Assembly (NCBI GenBank): GCA_903231505.1 | Contig: CAFBRK010000216.1 | Location: forward strand, 151,635-215,634 | Direction of reading: 5' to 3' | From: Olavius algarvensis associated proteobacterium Delta 3 | GTDB lineage: Bacteria; Desulfobacterota; Desulfobacteria; Desulfobacterales; CAFBRK01 | Length of the DNA: 64,000 nucleotides | Shown: in pieces, positions 9,611-17,589 of the stretch | Layout of the letters: the number at the start of each line of letters is the position of its first letter | Position numbering within the stretch: position 1 is the first letter of the stretch | Position numbers and translations under genes: made by a program | Notes under the pieces: model-generated | What the model saw: the letters and a program-made list of their open reading frames with translations, nothing else | Told to the model about the DNA's origin: nothing | Database searches by the model: none

Positions 9611-10573
9611 CTACCCCTGGATATAGTAGTTGCGCATCATGCCCATGTCCTCGTGTTCCAGATTGTGGCAATGGTATAAAAACAGTTCCGGGTAATCATC
9701 AAATTTTGTCAAAATTTTGATGCGCTCACCGGGCATTAGCAAAACCGTATCTTTCCAGCCGTCATCCACATAGCCTTCATGCATGACGCCACTGCGTTCG
9801 ATGACGCGAAACTGCTTGCCGTGGAGGTGAATAGGGTGGGGCATGTTCATCATGTGCATCATTCCCCTCCCCCTGTTATGAAATTCCCAAATTTCCTTGG
9901 AGCCTAATTGGACAATTTCATCGTCTGCCACGTCTTCCATTTGAAAGACCCTCCCATTGATCGACCATTGCATATGCCGCATGGACAGATAAAATTCACG
10001 AGGACGTGAAAAATTTGTGGCTTCATCTGGTTGCATGGGCTCGATATCGGAAAGTACGTCTGGCAGCGTCAGGTGATTTTTTGCGGGCCTGGTGACGTTA
10101 ATGTTGAATATGGAAAAATCAGCACCGTTGGGAAAACGTTGATTTTGACCCATTCTTCCACCCATCATCATTCCGCCCCCCATTCTGCCACCGCCCATGC
10201 CTCCGGTATCGAAGGGAAGGCTTGACAAAGAAGTCTTAAAACCGACAGGACGATCGCTGAAATCGGCCCAGATTTCCAATCGCTCACCGGGGCCCAAAAA
10301 GGCATACCTTCTGTTGACCGGTTTTTCCAGCAACCCGCCGTCTGTGCCGATGATAGTCAGAGGGCGGCCGTCTTCCCAGGCCAATTTGTATATTCGCGAA
10401 TTGGAACCATTGAGCAGGCGTAACCGATAGGCACCGGTCGATACGGGGAGTGTGAAATCCGGCAGTCCGTTAACCATTATCATGTCGCCCAAAAACCCGG
10501 TCATCTGCTCCATTCTGTGACCCGACGTGTACACCAGCTGATTGTACGGATCAAACGTTCGGTCCTGAATCAC
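9611..10573 (-). pseudogene. 5'-truncated duplicate of the multicopper oxidase
   Basis: The 320-residue frame matches the C-terminal three fifths of the oxidase at 4766-6361 almost codon for codon, in the same orientation. Homology starts abruptly at VIQDRTFD (codons reading GTGATTCAG near 10573) and has no counterpart upstream, where unrelated sequence follows. The signal peptide and the first two copper motifs (HWHGLH, HPHPHG) are missing, while HPIHLHG and HCHNLEHEDMGM remain. Without the N-terminal cupredoxin domain the trinuclear site cannot form and the product would stay cytoplasmic. It is best read as the remnant of a tandem duplication with a sharp deletion junction. Confidence 0.85.
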
Positions 10574-10814
10574 TACATTTTGCGGAGCGCATTCGGATCA
10601 TGACTCACATCACCGAAGGTCGGACCATTTTAAAACGGAACATCTCTCACAAGACCGGGAGAGCGAAAATATCATCGAATTGAAACCGGAAGAATACCAG
10701 GTGTCTTCCAAGAGAGTCAGATAGCTGCACAAGGCCCATAGGGAACCACCAATTCTTCTTACAAGGGCCTGTTCTGGCGGCGCCAAACAAATTCGGTCTG
10801 GAAAGGGGACAAGA

Positions 10815-11195
10815 ATGGAGCATAATGAAAGCGGCAAACAACTGGGTGTAAGGCCAATGACGCTAGCATTCATGGAAAAAAGGAAAGAGAATCGATTTAC
10901 ATGCGCTTGCGGTGCTCAGTTTGAACTTTTCGCCAGATCAGTGTCTCACCGATCACAGATCATGGATTTCAGCGATTCAGGAATGCGTCTGAAGTCCAGA
11001 ATTCCCATAAAAATTGGCTGCATTCTGATGGTCCGGGCGACCGGGCCATGGGAGGATAGCCGGAAGGGCGGTGATCGTTGTTGTCCGCTCAACCGGATGT
11101 ATGGCATCGGTCAGGTCAGGTGGTGTGAAAAATCGGAGGGGCACGATACGGAAGGCTACCTTCTGGGGTTGAAAATTCAAGGGCCTTGGAATTGA
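10815..11195 (+). CDS. PilZ-like domain protein
   Basis: A 126-residue soluble protein. The segment KENRF (about 22-26) and the DFSDSGMRLKS motif (about 52-62) fit the RxxxR and D/NxSxxG c-di-GMP-binding elements of PilZ domains, though the first Arg is replaced by Lys. The preserved order of strands ends in a typical GQVRWCEK...LLGLKI segment. It has a GGGGA ribosome site. It lies back to back with a diguanylate cyclase gene, which fits a c-di-GMP effector. An internal Met about 20 codons in (MEKRKEN) is an alternative start. Confidence 0.65.
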   Translation: MEHNESGKQLGVRPMTLAFMEKRKENRFTCACGAQFELFARSVSHRSQIMDFSDSGMRLKSRIPIKIGCILMVRATGPWEDSRKGGDRCCPLNRMYGIGQVRWCEKSEGHDTEGYLLGLKIQGPWN

Positions 11196-11230
11196 AACAA
11201 AATTCTGTATTGCCCCTGTCAAAACGCGGT

Positions 11231-12091
11231 CTAATAGCAAATTCGGTTTCGGCCGTCGTTTTTTGCCCTATAGAGGCAAGCATCGGCTTCTCGGATGATG
11301 TCTTGGACATCTAATCGATGGAATGAGTCGAAACGCGAACAGCCGATACTGACCGTGATTTTGCCTTCCGGCTGGGATTCTCCCAGTTCAAAGGGGAAAG
11401 TTTCAATGTTGTTTCGGATACGTTCGGCCAAATGAACCGCCATGGTGATGTCGGTGTTGGGCATAAGAGCCAGGAATTCCTCGCCTCCATAACGCGCGAC
11501 CAAATCGGTCTTTCTCGCCAAACTTCTTAGGCGGTCGGAGAACTGCTGAAGCAACTGGTCCCCGGCCGGATGCCCGTAAGTATCATTGTATTGTTTGAAA
11601 CAGTCGATGTCGATCATCATCAGAGACAGGGGGGTGCCATAGCGATCCGCCCGCTGGATCTCTCGGACGATACTCTGCATTGCAAATCGCCTGTTATATA
11701 ATCCGGTGAGATCATCGGTAATGGACAGCAGCTTAATTTTCGAGTGAAGCATGGCTTGCCGATACGTATTAAAGCCGTTCAATAGCCCGAAAGCCGCTCC
11801 GATAATTGTAAAATAAATCGCCATTTGAGCGTGTTCCCATAAGAACGCCGAAACAAGCGATAATGGAATTGCAGCATTCTTTCCCTCTGAAATGCTGTGG
11901 ACCACCACCGAAGCCGGATGCAATACAGCGTATCCGATAACAGCGCCCAAACCGACATGCCGCGCCAGATGTTTGCCAAGCTCATATTTGCTCATGTTCG
12001 GAATCGCATTCGAAAATGGGCAGAGTGGGCATGCTCGAACCAAGCCATCCTTCCATTGCTGCAGTTCTATCAGTCCGTCAGCAATTCCCAC
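11231..12091 (-). CDS. Membrane-associated diguanylate cyclase (GGDEF)
   Basis: 286 residues from a GTG start. The N-terminal part has a CPLC motif and two hydrophobic segments (about 48-66 and 80-108). The catalytic GGDEF domain covers about 125-286. The active-site loop is GGEEF, which is catalytically competent. An RxxD-type inhibitory site is not obvious. The product is c-di-GMP, and the PilZ protein next door is a natural receiver. The start is uncertain because the GTG has only a weak ribosome site; the ATG of MSKYELG, 32 codons in, would remove the CPLC segment. Confidence 0.88.
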   Translation of the reverse strand: MGIADGLIELQQWKDGLVRACPLCPFSNAIPNMSKYELGKHLARHVGLGAVIGYAVLHPASVVVHSISEGKNAAIPLSLVSAFLWEHAQMAIYFTIIGAAFGLLNGFNTYRQAMLHSKIKLLSITDDLTGLYNRRFAMQSIVREIQRADRYGTPLSLMMIDIDCFKQYNDTYGHPAGDQLLQQFSDRLRSLARKTDLVARYGGEEFLALMPNTDITMAVHLAERIRNNIETFPFELGESQPEGKITVSIGCSRFDSFHRLDVQDIIREADACLYRAKNDGRNRICY

Positions 12092-12101
12092 CCCGGCTGA
12101 A

Positions 12102-12305
12102 TTAAAAATGCGACAGAAAAATACCCTGGGCCTCGAGCTTGTTGACCTGTTCCCGGTTTAGGATTTCCCTCAAACCACTGAGGTACTCGAGCCCCGTTAG
12201 GAGCATTTCTGCTTCGACTTCCGCTTCATTTACAAACAACGCCTTGATCTGTTTAGAGTTTTTCCCCTTGCCCCACCGAAGACGGGGCTGCCTTTCGACC
12301 AGCAC
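12102..12305 (-). CDS. Small helical protein of unknown function
   Basis: 67 residues from a GTG. A Lys/Arg-rich N-terminus is followed by a regular amphipathic helix rich in Leu and Glu (AEVEAEMLLTGLEYLSGLRE). An AGGAGG lies only two bases before the GTG, which is too close for a normal ribosome site and leaves the start doubtful. It overlaps the end of the small protein upstream by 53 bases in another frame. I do not recognise the family. Confidence 0.35.
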   Translation of the reverse strand: MLVERQPRLRWGKGKNSKQIKALFVNEAEVEAEMLLTGLEYLSGLREILNREQVNKLEAQGIFLSHF

Positions 12306-12501
12306 AACCTCCTCTCCCGGTTATAGGGCAGGTGATGTCCGCTATTGATCGATCAAGGGTAAAACCCTCCTGGAAATTTCCCTTACTTGGCCGGCGCTTG
12401 CCTTTGCGCCGGTCCTTTCCACTTCTTCTTTCCGGAATATACACTGTATATACGAACTCGCGACAATCTATGCCGGATCGTTTTTCCACCTTTTCATTCA
12501 T
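12253..12501 (-). CDS. Small basic protein with RRSGKDRR motif
   Basis: 82 residues with a GGAG ribosome site. The sequence EKRSGIDCREF...PERRSGKDRRKGKRR carries the repeated (R)RSGxDRR signature of a family of small uncharacterised deltaproteobacterial proteins. In members I remember, this motif lies near the N-terminus, as here. The C-terminal third is low in hydrophobic residues and poorly conserved-looking. Function is unknown. Confidence 0.5.
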   Translation of the reverse strand: MNEKVEKRSGIDCREFVYTVYIPERRSGKDRRKGKRRPSKGNFQEGFTLDRSIADITCPITGRGGCAGRKAAPSSVGQGEKL

Positions 12502-12532
12502 TTTTTGCTCCGAACTCTATCTGCCGATGCCG

Positions 12533-12951
12533 CTACCGGATGTCGTCCATTCGCCTTTCCAGTTGTTCAACCCGCTCCATCTTTCGGTTGATTTCTTCCG
12601 GGTCGGCGGTTTTACCGCGGATCATTTTGGAAAGCTCCCGCCGCTCAAGGTGCAGTTCATCTTTCAGATCCTGGTACTCGCTATTCCGGTACGCATTTCT
12701 CTGTTCGTTGAAACCGGTCCCGCCCAAAAACGGTCTTGGTCGTGGCCCTGCCCGCGACTGTCGCCCATGCTGCCGCCCGGCTGCCTGTAACCATTGCCTT
12801 GACCGCCCATCATGTGCCCTCCGCCGCTTCCGCCCATCATGGCAAGCATCGGTCCTGCAGGAAGCGGCTGCTCTGTTGCATAGGCTGCCAAGAGGCCGGT
12901 CTGAAGCAGCGCAACAAATGACACGATCAATATTAAGGGCGTCTTTTTCAT
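12533..12951 (-). pseudogene. Frameshifted ZraP/Spy-like periplasmic protein
   Basis: The first frame (12951 downwards) encodes a Sec signal peptide and a Met/Gly/His-rich segment. The second frame (to 12533) encodes the typical helical core FNEQRNAYRNSEYQDLKDEL...REL..MIRGKTADPEEINRKMERVEQLERR. The frames join near 12717-12722 (CCGGTT), where one missing G would restore PGFNEQRN. With the frame restored the product would be a normal ZraP-like protein. This could be a true mutation or an assembly error. A sigma-54-like promoter is preserved upstream. Confidence 0.75.
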
Positions 12952-13024
12952 TGGATATCTCCCTGTTGGAACGCTGGTTCTCGTTTTCGCTTAGATAATG
13001 AGATCACTCTGTACCCGGAAAAAA

Positions 13025-13039
13025 GCATGGATCATGCCA
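13025..13039 (-). promoter_or_regulatory. Putative sigma-54 promoter of the frameshifted ZraP-like gene
   Basis: The minus strand reads TGGCATGATCCATGC. The -24 GG and -12 GC have the right spacing, with one departure from consensus (ATGC for TTGC). It lies about 75 bases before the ATG at 12951, the same arrangement as for the intact ZraP-like gene. Confidence 0.55.
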
Positions 13040-13423
13040 CAATGCGGCCAGGGCAGCGCCAGAAAGTCGTAACGCATTGATATCAATTTAATTATATTAT
13101 AAATAGGGGATTTGTTGCTCAGCGGCGGGATGCGCTTATAGTGCTGGGTGCAACGGCGGCGTGTAAAAAATACCAGGTTTCGAAACGATTGACCAACGTC
13201 CCAGTGTTAAAATCACCCGACTACCGGCGCTTCGGCGACTTTCGTAAGGCCATTTCCCCAAAAGCATCCGTGCGGCTTCGACTCCAAAACCTGAGGCAAA
13301 CATCATACCGTCGGGAATGTCAGGTCTGCAAAATTCAGGAAACTCGCGAGGGCTTCACCGGGGTGGGTAAAAACAGCCAAGGTGTTATCAGGCAGTAACA
13401 CGCGACAGCCGATCGAGCACAGC
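13040..13423. other. Intergenic region with possible decayed coding sequence
   Basis: Between the sigma-54 site and the gene ending at 13424 the minus strand shows protein-like stretches in two frames (for example FTHPGEALASFLNFADL, then MMFASGFGVEAARMLLG), broken by stops. This suggests an eroded gene that I cannot identify. No intact gene is supported. The AT-rich segment 13080-13110 suits an upstream activator or IHF site. Confidence 0.3.
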
Positions 13424-13753
13424 TCATCGACCGATCATCCGGACACTGCCCGTCTGTTTATCCACCAGTAGCCGCTGAATTGTAGTTCCATCGGGGCGAA
13501 CGATTGTCGCGATATAATATCGGCCTTCATTTTTTACCCCGTCGATGTTGAATTCATCTTCTATTTGGCGGCTCACTTCCTGTTCGATGATGATGCGAGC
13601 GGTGCCGGTGCTCATCCCGTCAAACAGCTCCTGGATGATTTCATTCTGGGCCGGTTGCCTTCCAGACCTTTCACCGTCCTCTATGTTACCGGACTGCGAT
13701 GCATCGGCATAAGCTTTTTGGATATATTTCATAATCTGTTTTTTTGGCTTCAT
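13424..13753 (-). CDS. Hypothetical soluble protein (109 aa)
   Basis: 109 residues with an AAAGGAAAA ribosome site before ATG. It is charged and Gln-rich, with a central helix (NEIIQELFDGMSTGTARIIIEQEVSRQI) and a C-terminal beta section containing GRYYIATIVRPDGTTIQRLLVDKQTGSV. No signal peptide or cysteines. It is the last gene of the minus-strand run, 75 bases after the kinase gene. I do not recognise the family. Confidence 0.65.
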   Translation of the reverse strand: MKPKKQIMKYIQKAYADASQSGNIEDGERSGRQPAQNEIIQELFDGMSTGTARIIIEQEVSRQIEDEFNIDGVKNEGRYYIATIVRPDGTTIQRLLVDKQTGSVRMIGR

Positions 13754-13828
13754 GATTCGTTTTCCTTTGCTATAGCCGTATCCTTGAACAAAAGGATTGC
13801 CATATCTTGTTGCTGCTTTTAATTGGTC

Positions 13829-15586
13829 TTATTTGGTGCCGGTTCCGCCGACGGCATCCAAGACGGTTCGAAAGCCGACATCATCGAACCCTTCCCAGGG
13901 ATAACGTTTTGTTGGGCTCCTTTCGGTACCCTCCGCAAACCATTCAACGACACGGCTGTCTGAAGACAGATCCGGCTTTATGGCTGAAATCCATTCCTTG
14001 ACGATCATCGATTCTTGTGGCGGTCGGCTGCCGTTTGAGGGCAGGTCGCCCTTTCCCATATGGGAATGCATGGTATCTCCGGATTCCCCCTGGATGGCCT
14101 CCGATACGACTGGAAACCGCTGTATCAAAATCTGCCATTCGTCGTAGGTCGGAATGCGTTTTCCGTAATGACGGGCATAGGCCTGAGCACCCAGCCAGGT
14201 GATCCGTGTAACAGGTTTCGGCGCCCACGTCGCCTGCCGCAAGTGAAACCGCGAATGCTGGAAGACAATCTGGTCTGATCCAGCGCTGCCGTCACCCAAA
14301 TAAACCCATATCTCGTCATTGTGCTTGACGACACCGTCAGTCACCGTTAAAGACTCGCTTACCTCGTTTAAAAATTCCGCAAAATGATGAAAAGTCACCA
14401 ACGACGGGTCCGTGTACAATATCAGATCCTTGTTCGGGCTCTGCACCAATATCATCTCACGTCCGTCCCGGGTGATCAGCGTCGGTTGAAGTTTATCGAA
14501 AGTCGGAATCGCAGGATCCGAATGTTCATTCGATGCATTGTCTCCTGCGATGCCCGCCGAATTGGAATCACCGCTTTCCACCAAATGATATATCGTCATG
14601 CCACCTATGGAGATGAGCACCAATACGATCCCGGCCCACAGCCAGGTGACGTATCCGGGGTGTTGTGGTCGCACTTTTTTCTCTCGCCGGAATGCCAGCG
14701 CCTGCATCAGCGCCTGCCGCAGCTCCGATACGGATTGGTACCGGTTGCGGAGATTCTCATCGGTGGCCTTGCGGACGATACCGTCCATGGTTTTCAGAAA
14801 ATCCGTATCCGGATTTTTCAGGCCGACTGATTTGAAAGGTACTGTCTTGGAATCCAGCTTGCCGCTTATGGCTTCATAGAGAATTTTGCCAAGCGAGTAG
14901 ATATCCGCGGGGATTTTGGCTCTTCGGAATTCCGCAAACTGTTCCGGCGCCATGTAGGGCATGGTTCCTTTGACATCCCATGAGTTTGAGACGGCTTTCA
15001 GTTTTGGCGATCTGGCCAATCCAAAGTCGGCGATTTTAGGTGTGTCTCCGTCCATGAGAATATTTTCCGGCTTAATATCCCGATGGATGATGTCATGGGC
15101 ATGAATGGCTTCGAGCCCGTCCAGAACCGGGAAAAAGTAGCGTTCCATCCATTCTGCAAAAAGTTCGGTTTCGTCATCGAAACCTTCTTCGGACATGGTG
15201 TACCGAAACGTGTTTCCCGGCACATATTCCATGGCGATATACTGCACCGGCTTGGAACCACCCTGCCGCTGGGCGCTCACCGAACCATAATCGTAAATCT
15301 GCAGTACGTTCGGGTGACTCACCTGCGCCATTGTCTGAACCTCTATCTGGAGACGTTTCATTGCGTTGGTGACTTCTTCCGGATTCTCTTCGAAGTCCTG
15401 CAGGATGTCTTCCGAAATCACCTTCATAGCGACGTCGCGGTTGAGATTGAGCTGATGGGCCCGATAGACTTCCCCCATGCCTCCTTTTCCGACGTTCTCG
15501 ATTAGAACCCATTTGTCGTCGATCACGCTACCGGTATCAAACAGAGTTCTTGCAGATGTAGTATCTGATGTCATTGTTGGTTTCAT
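13829..15586 (-). CDS. Membrane-anchored Ser/Thr protein kinase with FGE-sulfatase-like outer domain
   Basis: The start chosen is the ATG that overlaps the phosphatase stop (ATGA), giving 585 residues; an ATG 18 bases upstream is possible. Kinase motifs are complete: GKGGMGEVYRA glycine loop, VAMKV lysine, HRDIKPEN catalytic loop, DFG and a MAPEQF segment. One membrane helix follows near 320. The outer domain (about 385-575) contains FAEFLNEV, PVTRITWLGAQAYARHYGKRIPTYDEW and other marks of formylglycine-generating-enzyme/SUMF1-like folds, which are often ligand-sensing rather than catalytic in such kinases. Its translational coupling to a PP2C phosphatase indicates a reversible phosphorylation pair. 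Confidence 0.92.
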   Translation of the reverse strand: MKPTMTSDTTSARTLFDTGSVIDDKWVLIENVGKGGMGEVYRAHQLNLNRDVAMKVISEDILQDFEENPEEVTNAMKRLQIEVQTMAQVSHPNVLQIYDYGSVSAQRQGGSKPVQYIAMEYVPGNTFRYTMSEEGFDDETELFAEWMERYFFPVLDGLEAIHAHDIIHRDIKPENILMDGDTPKIADFGLARSPKLKAVSNSWDVKGTMPYMAPEQFAEFRRAKIPADIYSLGKILYEAISGKLDSKTVPFKSVGLKNPDTDFLKTMDGIVRKATDENLRNRYQSVSELRQALMQALAFRREKKVRPQHPGYVTWLWAGIVLVLISIGGMTIYHLVESGDSNSAGIAGDNASNEHSDPAIPTFDKLQPTLITRDGREMILVQSPNKDLILYTDPSLVTFHHFAEFLNEVSESLTVTDGVVKHNDEIWVYLGDGSAGSDQIVFQHSRFHLRQATWAPKPVTRITWLGAQAYARHYGKRIPTYDEWQILIQRFPVVSEAIQGESGDTMHSHMGKGDLPSNGSRPPQESMIVKEWISAIKPDLSSDSRVVEWFAEGTERSPTKRYPWEGFDDVGFRTVLDAVGGTGTK

Positions 15587-16416
15587 GGCTTCACGTTTTG
15601 GCATAAGTCGTCAACCCTGTGGAATTTCACAACCACCGCTGTAACGTTGTCTCTGGCTCCGCCTTTCAATGCCTTGTTGATCAATTCCGTTGCCGAGTCT
15701 TCTGCAAAGGGTCGATTCGCAAGCGAATCGATTATCCAGTTTTCGTCAACCGCATTGTACAATCCATCGGTGCACAACAAAAAACAATCATCTGCCTTCA
15801 GATCATCGACTCGGGCGTCCACGAATTCCAGCGGTTCTCCCGTACCCACAGCGCGCGTCAGCATATGACGAAGGGGATGCAAATGGGCTTGGGCCGGGTT
15901 GACCTCGCCCTCGAAAATCATATCCTGAACAAAAGTGTGATCAACGGTCAGACAGCTTAAGTGGCCTTTGCGAAGGCGGTAAATCCGGCTGTCTCCAACA
16001 TGGGCGATCACGCTGTGGGTATCGGTAAGGACAAGGCAAGAGAGGGTAGTCCCCATATCCTCCAAAAAGCTATGCCTTAATCCCTGGATCCGTATGCTCC
16101 GATCGAAACGAATGATGGCTTCGGCTAACCGGCGACGAATGTCTGCTTGGGTTCGATTTACATCTGGTTGAAATTCCTTCTTGTAGTAGTGATTCAAACC
16201 CTCACAAGCCAGCCGGCTGGCAAGACCTCCACCAGGATGGCCGCCCATACCGTCGGCGACGGCAAAAAGGTGCCCTGTGCCATCTAATGTGTCCGGCGCG
16301 GTCGCTGCAAGGGTATTATCCTGGTTGTGTTGCCTCTGCCCAATATGGGTGCACATGCCATGGTCAACAAAGAAGACGTCGGGTTTAGGAACTTCATTCT
16401 TTGGGCTGGCATCCAT
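15583..16416 (-). CDS. PP2C-family Ser/Thr protein phosphatase
   Basis: 277 residues, cytoplasmic. Metal-binding motifs of PPM phosphatases are present: QDNT near the N-terminus (Asn replacing the usual Glu), VADGMGGH, CLVLTDTHSVIAHVGDSR, LCTDGLYNAVDE and a closing DNVTAVVV. It probably reverses phosphorylation by the kinase encoded immediately downstream, with which it overlaps by four bases. It starts seven bases after the membrane protein gene upstream, so the three are surely cotranscribed. Confidence 0.92.
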   Translation of the reverse strand: MDASPKNEVPKPDVFFVDHGMCTHIGQRQHNQDNTLAATAPDTLDGTGHLFAVADGMGGHPGGGLASRLACEGLNHYYKKEFQPDVNRTQADIRRRLAEAIIRFDRSIRIQGLRHSFLEDMGTTLSCLVLTDTHSVIAHVGDSRIYRLRKGHLSCLTVDHTFVQDMIFEGEVNPAQAHLHPLRHMLTRAVGTGEPLEFVDARVDDLKADDCFLLCTDGLYNAVDENWIIDSLANRPFAEDSATELINKALKGGARDNVTAVVVKFHRVDDLCQNVKP

Positions 16417-16423
16417 CTATCAA

Positions 16424-16897
16424 TCACCTGTACAGCACGACCATCCATCCGGACGCCGTAAACACCCCCGCTGTGGCCCAGAAGAGAAGCCGTGGAATCC
16501 TGGATACCCCATCGTAGGCCTTGCGGTACGCCGCTGCCCCCTCGAAAATCACAAGGCCTTCACACATGATTTCCCACGCAGCGAGGCCGCTGATAAGCAG
16601 AAAGAGAATCTTTACCCAATCGGCGTGCCCTGTTGCAGAAGAAAGGACGATGAGTACCGTCATGTATATCAATAGCGCGGGGGCTGTCCGAAAGTGTGCA
16701 AACTCATGGGAAAAGCTCATATCGCGGTTCAGACTTTCAGGTAACCCTATCCGCAACAGCCAATTGGTCAGTGGGAGGTGGGGCATTACGATACCGCCGA
16801 CCTCCGCCTTGTGCAGAAATCCAGGGCCTATGGTAACTGTTGCGGTTATCCCGAACCAGACTTGTGCTTTCCTCGTTTCCGAACCGTCGGTGTTCAT
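16424..16897 (-). CDS. Four-helix membrane protein of unknown function
   Basis: 157 residues. At least three hydrophobic helices are clear (about 70-86, 93-112 and 136-155), with a His/Glu-containing segment (SHEFAHFRTAP) before the first. The layout is reminiscent of small cytochrome b-like or DUF membrane proteins, but no heme-binding His pair can be placed with confidence. It overlaps the RseC-like gene upstream by four bases and precedes the phosphatase by seven, so it belongs to the copper-transport/phosphorylation operon. Confidence 0.7.
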   Translation of the reverse strand: MNTDGSETRKAQVWFGITATVTIGPGFLHKAEVGGIVMPHLPLTNWLLRIGLPESLNRDMSFSHEFAHFRTAPALLIYMTVLIVLSSATGHADWVKILFLLISGLAAWEIMCEGLVIFEGAAAYRKAYDGVSRIPRLLFWATAGVFTASGWMVVLYR

Positions 16898-17229
16898 ACA
16901 TTGGGGGCTTTCATATTTCTTCTCCTTACACCTTGCTGCAACCCTGTAGACCGATAATCGGCGAGAACTTCTTTCAATACAACGGGCATGAGATACATAA
17001 TGGCGGCACCGGTGAACAGGTTCGCCGATGCCAGACGCACGTTGACCAGATCGCCGGCTTCAGCCCCAATTGGGTTGGCGACGCGGCTTTCCATTTTCGC
17101 GCTTGCCAGACAACTCCGGCACCCACCGGGGGTCGACTGGCATCCTCCGCAGGCACCTTTGCGATCGGTGACCACATGAGCATAATTGTTCGAATCGGTT
17201 TTGATGACGATGCCAATATGGTCGGCCAT
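16894..17229 (-). CDS. RseC/MucC-like SoxR-reducing family protein
   Basis: 111 residues. The N-terminal domain has the CxxC-x6-CxxC cluster (C27, C30, C37, C40) characteristic of RseC-like proteins, followed by a G-D-V/L-V turn (AEAGDLVNVRLA) and a hydrophobic segment (LFTGAAIMYLMPVVL). The family normally has two membrane helices and about 150 residues. Here the second helix is missing and the tail is Arg-rich, so it may be shortened. RseC proteins are associated with Rnf/SoxR reduction and envelope redox. A ribosome site and tight spacing place it in the copA transcript. Confidence 0.75.
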   Translation of the reverse strand: MADHIGIVIKTDSNNYAHVVTDRKGACGGCQSTPGGCRSCLASAKMESRVANPIGAEAGDLVNVRLASANLFTGAAIMYLMPVVLKEVLADYRSTGLQQGVRRRNMKAPNV

Positions 17230-17245
17230 GGAAACACCTCGCTTG

Positions 17246-17521
17246 TTAATGTTGTTCCTGCTCTGATTGTCTTGAGGGTTTGTCTGACAACGCTTCCTCT
17301 TCCGGTGCCGGCAGTTGAGGGCGAGGCACTTCTCGACGGTCGCCGTGATCGTGACCTCCGCGATGCATCAGCAGATGCATGGCCGGGCAGAGTAGAAATA
17401 ACAGATAAAGTCCCCAATTACCTGTGTCCGTCGTGGTGGTCAGCACATAGACAGCAAGCAGCATGGCAGCACAACCGGCTGCCATCAGCACGGTGTGGCG
17501 ATAGTTTCGAATGAGTCTCAT
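17246..17521 (-). CDS. DUF2933 small membrane protein
   Basis: 91 residues. Two hydrophobic helices (about 12-28 and 34-48) lead into CPAMHLLMHRGGHDHGD, the C-P-x-M-H-x-x-M-H-x-G-G-H-x-H signature of DUF2933 proteins, commonly found beside copper-transport genes. The Cys/His/Met cluster would suit metal binding at the membrane surface. A GGAG ribosome site lies close to ATG. It follows copA by 68 bases. Confidence 0.8.
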   Translation of the reverse strand: MRLIRNYRHTVLMAAGCAAMLLAVYVLTTTTDTGNWGLYLLFLLCPAMHLLMHRGGHDHGDRREVPRPQLPAPEEEALSDKPSRQSEQEQH

Positions 17522-17589
17522 GATTTCTCCTATCCGATATTCCCTTATTGTTGTTTGAACAAATACCCGGCTCTCTATATTGTCGGCTG

